NCBI RefSeq assembly: GCF_030268225.1
Contig: NZ_BSQG01000003.1
Coordinates: 468,991 to 532,990, forward strand
Source of the DNA: Nocardiopsis ansamitocini
GTDB lineage: Bacteria > Actinomycetota > Actinomycetes > Streptosporangiales > Streptosporangiaceae
Direction: 5' to 3'
DNA: 64,000 bases
This document shows, one piece after another, positions 11,206 to 18,143 of this stretch (position 1 is its first letter; each line of letters starts with the position of its first letter). The translations under genes were made by a program, and so were the position numbers. Under the pieces are notes generated by a model. It made no database searches and was not told the DNA's origin. It was given only the letters and a program-made list of their open reading frames with translations.

Positions 11206-11724
11206 GCCCGTCATTGTGGCCTGAGCCAGGGACACGCGCGAACCGGGAAGCACCCGGCGGAGTCGGCGTGTCGGACCGTGGCGAGCGCCGCAACGGTGCG
11301 GAGTGAGGCGTTTCATGCGCGCCCAGGGAGGAAAAGTCTTGGGGATGGCCCTGGGCTGTCAACGCTGTGTGACCACCCTCCGGGAGAACAAGGTGTGGAC
11401 GCCGGCCCCCATAAGTGGGACGCTGAGTTTCAGCTAACGCATTCGGTGAGATCAAACACCTTGATTTCTGGAATGGGCTGCGTGTCGAGAACGCCCTTCC
11501 GGTCACATTCTCTCCCTTACCAGTGAAAACACGGAGAGTAATCATGGCTGGGGGGGAACGTGGGGCAGCGAATGGTACACCTGCTTTCCCCTACGTCAAG
11601 GTAGATGTTTGTAGTGCCGGTAACCTTTGCGTGTCCCATTCGTCCACTCATGCTTCACCCCGCCCCGTACGCCGCCCGGTGGTGAGAAAGGTTGCGCCCC
11701 CGGTCCCAACCGCCCTAGACACTC
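11206..11724. promoter_or_regulatory. Divergent intergenic region between parC and the mrp operon
   Basis: About 520 bases with less GC-biased sequence than the genes beside it and no convincing gene. It must carry the promoters for parC (leftward) and mrpA (rightward). I looked for a recognisable riboswitch because antiporter operons can be ion- or nucleotide-regulated, but matched none. Confidence 0.4.
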
Positions 11725-14187
11725 ATGCTGCTGCCCTTTATTTTTGCGCTCCATGCCATCGTGGCCGTGGTCGTACCGTCGCTCGTACGCGTCATGGGCT
11801 CTCGTGCGTTCCTCGTGGCGAGTGTCCCTCTGGCCTTCTCGGCGATCTGGGTGCTCACCCAGGCGCCCGGGATCGTCGGCGGTCGCCCCGTGGTCGCCTC
11901 CGTGCCCTGGGTACCGGCTCTCGGCATCACCTTCGACTTCCGGATCGACGCGCTCTCGCTTGCGATGGTGCTGCTCGTCTCCGGTGTCGGCGCTGTCATC
12001 TTCTGTTACAGCGCCGCCTACTTCCATGCCGGAGAGCGTGCACTGGCCCGGCTGGCCGGCATCCTCGTGCTGTTCGCCGGAGCAATGCTCGGTGTGGTCA
12101 CCACCGACAACCTCTTCGCGCTGTACGTTTTCTGGGAGCTCACGTCGGTCTCCTCCTTCCTGCTGGTCGCACACTCCGACCACAAGGAGAACGCCCGCCG
12201 CGCCGCCACCCAGGCGCTGGTCACCACGGCCGGCTTCGGTCTGCTCATGCTGATCGGGTTCATCCTGCTCGGCCAGATCGGCGGCACCTACCGCATTTCC
12301 GAACTGGTCGCCAACCCCCCGGTCGACAGTCCGTGGCTGCCGCTCGCGCTGATCCTGATCCTGGGCGGCGCGTTCGCCAAGTCCGCGCAGGCGCCGCTGC
12401 ACTACTGGCTTCCGGGTGCGATGGTCGCGCCCACCCCGGTCAGCGGATACCTGCACGCTGCGGCGATGGTCAAGGGCGGCGTCTACCTCATCGCCCGCCT
12501 CGCCCCGGGCTTCGCCGACGTCGACCCCTGGCGGGCCATGGTGCTCGCCTTCGGGCTCGCCACCATGATCATCGGTGCCTGGCGGGCGCTGCGCCAGGAC
12601 GACCTGAAGCTGCTGTTGGCCTACGGAACCGTCAGCCAACTGGGGTTTCTCACCCTGCTCGCCGGGGTGGGCACCCACACGGCCGCCGTGGCGGCGATCG
12701 CCATGCTGTTGGCCCACGGTTTCTTCAAGTCGACGCTGTTCCTCACGGTCGGGGTCGTCGACCACCAGGCAGGGACCAGAAGTATCAGCCGTCTCACCGG
12801 ACTGGGCCGGCGCATGCCGGTGCTGGCCGTGGCCGCGGGGCTGGCGGCCGCATCGATGGCCGGGTTGCCCCCTCTGCTGGGGTTCGTCGGAAAGGAGGCA
12901 GCGCTCGAAGCGTTCGTGCCAGGGCATGAGGCCGCCCTGTCCACGCCGGTCGCCGCTGTCATGCTCACCGGGATCGTGCTCGCCTCGGTGCTCACCTTCG
13001 CCTACAGCGCCCGGTTCGTCTGGGGGGCTTTCGCGGACAAGCAGACCGTCTCGGGATTCCCCTTCCCCAAGCCGAGCCGTCCTTTCATCGCGGCTCCGGT
13101 GCTGTTGTCGGCCACCGGACTGCTCCTGGGCGTCCTGCCCTTCGCGGTCGACCCCATCGCCCAGTCCTATGCCTCGCCCTACAGCGGATCCGGCTACGAC
13201 TACCACCTCGAACTGTGGCACGGGTTCACTCCGGCGCTGGGCCTGTCGGTGCTGCTGACCGCGGCCGGCGTGGCGCTGTTCTGGCAGCGCAGAACGGTGA
13301 CCAAGGTCCAGAACTCGATGCCGAGCTGGCCCGAGGCCGAGGTCGGATACCACCTGTTCATCCACGGCATCTACTCCACGGCCCTCCAGGTCACCCGTCG
13401 GACCCAGAGCGGTTCCCTGCCGGTCTACCTCGGCATCATCTTGGCCACCATGCTCGCGCTGCCCGGCGTGCGATTGCTCTCCGCGCTGGTCAGCGGGGAC
13501 GTCGCCCTGCCGGACAACGACACAGGGCTGCGACTGTGGGACAACCCGCTGGAGATCGTGGTCGCGCTCGTCATCCTGGTCACCGCGGTGGCCACGGTGC
13601 GCGAGCACCGACGGTTCCCCGCGCTGATCATCATCAGCGCCCTCGGTTTCGGAATCGCCGGCCTGTTCGTTCTGCACGGCGCACCCGACCTGGCCCTCAC
13701 CCTGGTCCTGGTCGAGACACTGACCACGATCATCCTGGTGTTCGTGCTGCGAAGGCTGCCGGCGAACTTCGGCACCCGGCCCAACGGCTGGGCCAAGCGG
13801 CTCACCGTGCTGCTGTGTGCTGCGGCCGGAAGCTTCATCGCGGTCTCGCTGTGGGTGATGTCCGCTGCCCGCACCAGCGCACCCATCTCGGAAGAGTTCG
13901 CTCTCTACGCGGACGAGGCCGGCGGGCACAACCTGGTCAACATCATCCTCGCCGACTTCCGTGCACTGGACACCTTCGGCGAGACCATCGTCCTGGCCAC
14001 CGCCGCGGTGGCGGTCGCCTCACTGGTGCTGCTCAACCGGCGCGACCGGGTGGTCGACGAGACCGACGACAACGACGACATCGCGGTCAACGAGACCGAG
14101 GCCGACGCAGCGGTCCTGGACGGGGCGGCCCCGAACAGTGTCGCTTTCGCGGACAGCCCCGCCGACCACCCCCGTAAGGAGGGCTGA
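11725..14187 (+). CDS. mrpA: Na+/H+ antiporter subunit A (MrpA/MnhA)
   Basis: The large subunit of the Mrp cation/proton antiporter complex in the cytoplasmic membrane, important for sodium and pH tolerance. 820 residues, almost all transmembrane helices. The N-terminal two thirds are a complex I NuoL-like module (TDNLFALYVFWELTSVSSFL, then KSAQAPLHYWLPGAMVAPTP with the conserved Lys and channel helix, and AAMVKGGVYLIARL). The last third carries MrpA-specific MnhB/DUF4040-like helices (ALGFGIAGLFVLHGAPDLAL), ending in an acidic tail. It is the first gene of the mrpABCDEFG operon, 2 bases before mrpB. No clear ribosome-binding site precedes the ATG. Confidence 0.96.
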   Translation: MLLPFIFALHAIVAVVVPSLVRVMGSRAFLVASVPLAFSAIWVLTQAPGIVGGRPVVASVPWVPALGITFDFRIDALSLAMVLLVSGVGAVIFCYSAAYFHAGERALARLAGILVLFAGAMLGVVTTDNLFALYVFWELTSVSSFLLVAHSDHKENARRAATQALVTTAGFGLLMLIGFILLGQIGGTYRISELVANPPVDSPWLPLALILILGGAFAKSAQAPLHYWLPGAMVAPTPVSGYLHAAAMVKGGVYLIARLAPGFADVDPWRAMVLAFGLATMIIGAWRALRQDDLKLLLAYGTVSQLGFLTLLAGVGTHTAAVAAIAMLLAHGFFKSTLFLTVGVVDHQAGTRSISRLTGLGRRMPVLAVAAGLAAASMAGLPPLLGFVGKEAALEAFVPGHEAALSTPVAAVMLTGIVLASVLTFAYSARFVWGAFADKQTVSGFPFPKPSRPFIAAPVLLSATGLLLGVLPFAVDPIAQSYASPYSGSGYDYHLELWHGFTPALGLSVLLTAAGVALFWQRRTVTKVQNSMPSWPEAEVGYHLFIHGIYSTALQVTRRTQSGSLPVYLGIILATMLALPGVRLLSALVSGDVALPDNDTGLRLWDNPLEIVVALVILVTAVATVREHRRFPALIIISALGFGIAGLFVLHGAPDLALTLVLVETLTTIILVFVLRRLPANFGTRPNGWAKRLTVLLCAAAGSFIAVSLWVMSAARTSAPISEEFALYADEAGGHNLVNIILADFRALDTFGETIVLATAAVAVASLVLLNRRDRVVDETDDNDDIAVNETEADAAVLDGAAPNSVAFADSPADHPRKEG

Positions 14188-14189
14188 CC

Positions 14190-14894
14190 ATGCCGACGGA
14201 GTCCTTCGAGACCGGTCGCCCGTTCATAGCGGGCCCCGGTGTACCCGACGAATCGGGGGGGTTGCCCGAGGGCTGGGAGGCACCGAGGGAACGCTGGCTC
14301 AGTACCGTGGTCCGCCCCGCCTTCGGCCCCCGCTCGGTACTGCTCGAGGTCGTGGCCCGGCTGCTGATCCCGGCGATCCTCGTGCTGTCGGTGTTCCTGC
14401 TGGTCTCCGGACACGATCGGCCGGGCGGGGGATTCGCGGGCGGTCTCGTGGCCAGCATGGCCTACGTGCTGCGCTACATCGCCGGCGGACGCCAGGAACT
14501 CATCGCCGGGCTTCCACTACGTCCCAACGCCCTGCTGTCGCTGGGCATGTTGATCGGTTGTACTGCGGCCGGGCTGCCACTGCTGTTCGGCAGCCCCGTC
14601 CTCGACACCGCCAAATGGGAGCTGGTCCTCCCGGTCTTCGGCGACGTCAAGGTTCTCAGCGCGCTCTTCTTCGAGGTCGGTGTCTACCTGATCGTCGTGG
14701 GTCTGGTGCTGTCGGTGGTCGCCGCACTCGGTGCGCGGATGGAGGCCGAGGAAGAGGAGGCCCGTACCGAGCAGGAGCAGCGCATCGCCAGGCAGGCCCG
14801 ACGCACCGCGCAACGGTCGGACGCCGTGCGCGCGGCCGAATCCCAGGACACCCCACAACCGCCCCCCATGAACCCAGGAGGCGAGACGCGATGA
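14190..14894 (+). CDS. mrpB: Na+/H+ antiporter subunit B (MrpB/MnhB)
   Basis: A 234-residue membrane subunit of the Mrp antiporter. The MnhB core is visible from about residue 55: VVARLLIPAILVLSVFLLVS, GHDRPGGGFAGGLVASMAYV and FFEVGVYLIVVGLVLSVVAA. The N-terminal 50 residues are soluble and the C-terminus is a long charged helix (EEEEARTEQEQRIARQARRT) beyond the usual family length, as is frequent in actinomycetes. It starts 2 bases after mrpA and its stop overlaps the mrpC start (ATGA). Confidence 0.94.
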   Translation: MPTESFETGRPFIAGPGVPDESGGLPEGWEAPRERWLSTVVRPAFGPRSVLLEVVARLLIPAILVLSVFLLVSGHDRPGGGFAGGLVASMAYVLRYIAGGRQELIAGLPLRPNALLSLGMLIGCTAAGLPLLFGSPVLDTAKWELVLPVFGDVKVLSALFFEVGVYLIVVGLVLSVVAALGARMEAEEEEARTEQEQRIARQARRTAQRSDAVRAAESQDTPQPPPMNPGGETR

Positions 14895-15265
14895 CCACTC
14901 CCAGCCTCTTGCTCATCATCACGGTGGCCGTGCTCTACTCCAGCGGCTTCTACCTGCTGTTGCAGCGCTCTCTTATGCGCGTGGTCTTCGGCATCCTGGT
15001 GCTGGGCCACGCCGCGAACCTGTCGTTGCTGCTCACCGACGTCGCAATCACGCTTCCGCCGCTGTTGGGCGGACCCGAGGGCGAGCTGTCGGACCCGCTT
15101 CCGCACGCCATGGCGCTGACCGCCATCGTCATCACCTTCGGTGTGACGACCTTCCTCCTGGCCCTGGCCTACCGGGTCTGGCTGGGAGACGAGAACGACG
15201 AAGTACCCGACGACCTCGAGGACCGACGCATCAGCAGCCTGACCGAGCCGGAGGACTCCTCGTGA
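14891..15265 (+). CDS. mrpC: Na+/H+ antiporter subunit C (MrpC/MnhC, NuoK-like)
   Basis: A 124-residue membrane protein related to complex I subunit NuoK. It has three helices: LLLIITVAVLYSSGFYLLLQ, VVFGILVLGHAANLSLLLTD and ALTAIVITFGVTTFLLALAY, followed by an acidic cytoplasmic tail. The ATG at 14891 overlaps the mrpB stop and the TGA at 15263 overlaps the GTG of mrpD, so translation is probably coupled. Confidence 0.94.
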   Translation: MTTPSLLLIITVAVLYSSGFYLLLQRSLMRVVFGILVLGHAANLSLLLTDVAITLPPLLGGPEGELSDPLPHAMALTAIVITFGVTTFLLALAYRVWLGDENDEVPDDLEDRRISSLTEPEDSS

Positions 15266-16788
15266 ACGTCCTCTTGGCCATCCCTCTCATCGTTCCTCTG
15301 CTCGGTGCGGCGGTGACGCTGCTGCTGCGCCGAACGCCCCGTTCCCAGCAGATCGCCAGCGTGCTGACGCTGAGCGTCGTCGTGGTCAACGCCGCGGTCC
15401 TGCTGTGGCAGACCCGCGACGGCGCCATCATGGTCAGCCAGGCCGGAAACTGGCCGGCGCCGCTGGGCATCACACTGGTGGCCGACCCGATGGCCGCGCT
15501 GCTGGTGCTGACGTCCTCGGTGGTCCTGCTGGTCGTGCTCCTGTACGCCATTGGACAGGACATCGGCGGTCTCAGCCGGGCCACCCCGCAGATCTTCCAT
15601 CCGATCTATCTGGTGTTGACCGCCGGGGTCTGCCTCAGCTTCATCGCCGGGGACCTGTTCAACCTGTTCGTCGGCTTCGAGATCATGCTGACCGCCAGCT
15701 ATGCGCTCATCACCCAGGCCCCCACCCGGGCCAGGGTCCGAGCCAGCATGATCTACACGGTCGTCAGCCTGACCTCCTCGATCCTGTTCCTGACCGGGAT
15801 CGCGCTGGTCTACGCCCTGACCGGCACCGTGAACATGGCCGACATCTCCGAGAAGCTGGGGACCGCGCCACCCGAACTGCGCATGGTGCTCGCGCTCCTC
15901 TTCTTCGTGTTCTTCGGGATCAAGGCAGCCATCGTGCCCATGCACTTCTGGTTGCCCGACAGTTACCCGGTGGCACTCACCAGGATCTCGGCGATCTTCG
16001 CGGCCCTGCTCACCAAGGTCGCGGTCTACGCCATCATCCGCACCCAGACCCTGCTGTTCCTGCGCGACGACATCTCCACGGTCATCATGGTGGTGGCGAT
16101 CGCGACCATGATCGTGGGAATTCTCGGTGCGCTGGTCCAGGACGACATCAACCGAGTGATGTCCTTCGCGCTGGTCAGCCATATCGGCTTCATGATCTTC
16201 GGGTTGGCCCTGGGGACCGCTGCTGCTCTGGCCGGTGTCGTCTTCTACCTGGTGCACCATATCGTCGTGCAGGCCACACTCTTCATGGTCAACGGCCTCA
16301 TCAGGCAATACGTCGGCCATACCTCGCTGCGGGCGATCCGTGGCCTCACGACCGTCTCCCCGGTACTGGCGCTGTTCTTCTTCCTGCCGGCACTGAGCCT
16401 CGCCGGACTGCCGCCGATGTCGGGCTTCATCGCCAAGGTCGCGTTGTTCGAGGCCGGTGTGGCGAGTGGCGGAACGCTGGCCTGGACCGGTGTCGCGGCA
16501 GGGGTGCTCACCAGCCTGCTCACCCTGATTGCAATCTTCAGGATCTGGACCAGGGCGTTCTGGGGGACTCCGCGCCCGGACATGGTCGAGGCCAAGAAAC
16601 AGTTGCGCTCCGGTTCCAACCTGGGCGGGCTGCACGTCATGACGGCGATGACCGGGGTGATGGTGGGAGTCGGACTGCTGGTTGCGGTGGCCGCGGGCCC
16701 GCTGATCGACGTCAGCATGACCGCGGCCGAAGACCTGGTGGACGGCCGCGCCTACATCACCGCGGTGCTCGGCGAGGAGGGGCGATGA
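15262..16788 (+). CDS. mrpD: Na+/H+ antiporter subunit D (MrpD/MnhD)
   Basis: A 508-residue membrane subunit homologous to the proton-pumping NuoM/NuoN subunits. Conserved elements include the helix with GDLFNLFVGFEIMLTASYAL (the key glutamate), FFGIKAAIVPMHFWLPDSYP (lysine helix) and ALLTKVAVYAIIRTQTLLFL. SLAGLPPMSGFIAKVALFEA is the family signature in the second half. It starts with GTG overlapping the mrpC stop; its TGA overlaps the mrpE ATG. About 14 transmembrane helices are expected. Confidence 0.95.
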   Translation: MNVLLAIPLIVPLLGAAVTLLLRRTPRSQQIASVLTLSVVVVNAAVLLWQTRDGAIMVSQAGNWPAPLGITLVADPMAALLVLTSSVVLLVVLLYAIGQDIGGLSRATPQIFHPIYLVLTAGVCLSFIAGDLFNLFVGFEIMLTASYALITQAPTRARVRASMIYTVVSLTSSILFLTGIALVYALTGTVNMADISEKLGTAPPELRMVLALLFFVFFGIKAAIVPMHFWLPDSYPVALTRISAIFAALLTKVAVYAIIRTQTLLFLRDDISTVIMVVAIATMIVGILGALVQDDINRVMSFALVSHIGFMIFGLALGTAAALAGVVFYLVHHIVVQATLFMVNGLIRQYVGHTSLRAIRGLTTVSPVLALFFFLPALSLAGLPPMSGFIAKVALFEAGVASGGTLAWTGVAAGVLTSLLTLIAIFRIWTRAFWGTPRPDMVEAKKQLRSGSNLGGLHVMTAMTGVMVGVGLLVAVAAGPLIDVSMTAAEDLVDGRAYITAVLGEEGR

Positions 16789-17423
16789 CAGAAGGCGTGA
16801 TCCCCACAACCTATGAGCAGAGCGAAAGCACCAGCGCGATCGACGGCAACCGCCCTTGGTACCGCAGGCTCGTCGCACGGGTACCCACGGTGCTGCTCCT
16901 GGCCGCCATGTGGGTAACCCTGTGGGGTGACCCGAGCCCGGGCACCATCCTGGCCGGCATCATGGTGGGCACGCTGTGCTACTCCGTGGCCAAACTGCCG
17001 CACTTCCCGGTGCGGCTCGGCTTCAGTCCGTTCTACGCGACGAAACTGGCCGGAAAGATCGGCCTGGACCTGTTGTTGTCCAGCACGCGGGTGGCCTTCC
17101 ACGTCCTGTGGCGTCCTGCCAGGGTGCGCGGCGCGATCGTGGCGGTGCCCATGCGCACCAACTCCGATTTCCTGCTGGCCATGGTCAGCGGTTCGATGTC
17201 GCTCATCACCGGAAGCCTCGTCATCGAGCTGAACCGGGAACAGGGCGTCATCTACGTGCACGGCTTTCCGGCCGCCTCCGAGGCCGAGGCGGACCGGTTG
17301 CGCAACCAGATCGCCCACACCGAGGAGCTGTTGGTCCGTGCCTTCGGGACCCGCAGCGACATCGCCGAGCTGGAGGCCCGCACCCCGGCTGCGGCCGAAC
17401 GGACCGAGGAGGGGACCGCATGA
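16785..17423 (+). CDS. mrpE: Na+/H+ antiporter subunit E (MrpE/MnhE)
   Basis: A 212-residue subunit of the Mrp complex. After a hydrophilic N-terminus there are membrane segments (TVLLLAAMWVTLWGD, GTILAGIMVGTLCYSVAKLP) and the MnhE core: FYATKLAGKIGLDLLLSSTR, SDFLLAMVSGSMSLITGSLV and ELNREQGVIYVHGF. The start overlaps mrpD by 4 bases; the stop overlaps mrpF by 4 bases. The exact role of MrpE in the complex is less clear than that of A and D. Confidence 0.94.
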   Translation: MTEGVIPTTYEQSESTSAIDGNRPWYRRLVARVPTVLLLAAMWVTLWGDPSPGTILAGIMVGTLCYSVAKLPHFPVRLGFSPFYATKLAGKIGLDLLLSSTRVAFHVLWRPARVRGAIVAVPMRTNSDFLLAMVSGSMSLITGSLVIELNREQGVIYVHGFPAASEAEADRLRNQIAHTEELLVRAFGTRSDIAELEARTPAAAERTEEGTA

Positions 17424-17698
17424 GCCTGATGTACTACGTCTACGTCGCGACCTTCACCATGCTGGGTCTCGGCGTGCTGTTCACGCTGTACCGGTTGGTG
17501 CGCGGCCCGTCCGTGCTGGACCGGGTCGTGTGCCTCAATACGCTCTCGGTGCTCCTGGTCAGCGCCATCGCGGTTGAGGCGTCGGTACGCGGCGACACCG
17601 CCTATTTCGGGTTGATGGTGACAATCGCACTCCTGGGTTTCGTCGGCACGATCACGGCGGCCCGGTTCGCGGAAAGGCGGGCCCATGACCGCGGCTGA
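17420..17698 (+). CDS. mrpF: Na+/H+ antiporter subunit F (MrpF/MnhF)
   Basis: A 92-residue membrane subunit with three helices; the family signature RLVRGPSVLDRVVCLNTLSV is intact, followed by TAYFGLMVTIALLGFVGTIT. It overlaps mrpE by 4 bases and mrpG by 14 bases, indicating tight coupling within the operon. Confidence 0.94.
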   Translation: MSLMYYVYVATFTMLGLGVLFTLYRLVRGPSVLDRVVCLNTLSVLLVSAIAVEASVRGDTAYFGLMVTIALLGFVGTITAARFAERRAHDRG

Positions 17699-18062
17699 CT
17701 GGACCACCGCGGTGCTGCTGCCGCTGGGGGCGTTGTTCGCGCTGATCGGAACGATCGGCCTGGTGCGCTTCCCGACCCTGCTGGGTCGCATGCACGCCGC
17801 CACCAAACCCGACACCGTCGGCCTGGTGCTGCTTCTCCTGGGTGCGGCATTCCAACTGCCCGGTGTCGGCGCAGCCGCACCACTGGTACTCGTCGTGCTG
17901 TTCCAGTTCGTGACCGTCCCGGTCCTGGCCCAGACCTTGGGGAGGGTGGCCTACAGCAGGGGCGAGACCAGCAACGACCACCTTGTCCTGGACGAGTTGA
18001 ACGAGGCCATCGAGTTGGCGAAGAAGGATGCGGGCAACTCCGGCGGAGAACAGGACCGGTGA
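17685..18062 (+). CDS. mrpG: Na+/H+ antiporter subunit G (MrpG/MnhG)
   Basis: The 125-residue last subunit of the Mrp antiporter. Signature segments are LPLGALFALIGTIGLVRFPT, LLGRMHAATKPDTVGLVLLL and VLVVLFQFVTVPVLAQTLGR. A hydrophilic tail of about 35 residues follows, longer than in many relatives. It closes the operon: the stop codon lies inside the left arm of the first of two consecutive terminator hairpins. Confidence 0.94.
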   Translation: MTAADWTTAVLLPLGALFALIGTIGLVRFPTLLGRMHAATKPDTVGLVLLLLGAAFQLPGVGAAAPLVLVVLFQFVTVPVLAQTLGRVAYSRGETSNDHLVLDELNEAIELAKKDAGNSGGEQDR

Positions 18063-18088
18063 TCGGCGCACACGGCGCCGATCACCGG
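18056..18088. terminator. First hairpin of a double terminator after mrpG
   Basis: A perfect 13-bp stem (arms 18056-18068 and 18076-18088, 7-nt loop) that includes the mrpG stop codon. It ends the mrp operon and, with the next hairpin, separates it from the convergent GH81 gene. Confidence 0.75.
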
Positions 18089-18097
18089 CCGGGCCGA

Positions 18098-18123
18098 CCG
18101 GACCGGGAGCGGTCCCGGTCCGG
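18098..18123. terminator. Second hairpin between mrpG and the GH81 gene
   Basis: A perfect 11-bp stem (arms 18098-18108 and 18113-18123) with a GCGG loop, 20 bases before the end of the convergent minus-strand glucanase gene. It can act in both directions, though no T tract follows on either strand. Confidence 0.65.
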
Positions 18124-18143
18124 CGGCGCTGGTCGTGCGGGCG

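Noticed and set aside
9568-11526. 652-codon plus-strand frame opposite parC
   Set aside because: Shadow of parC; no domain and Gln/Val/Gly-biased composition.
11596-13929. 777-codon minus-strand frame opposite mrpA
   Set aside because: Composition is His/Gln/Arg/Gly-rich without membrane helices, typical of an antisense frame of a membrane protein gene.
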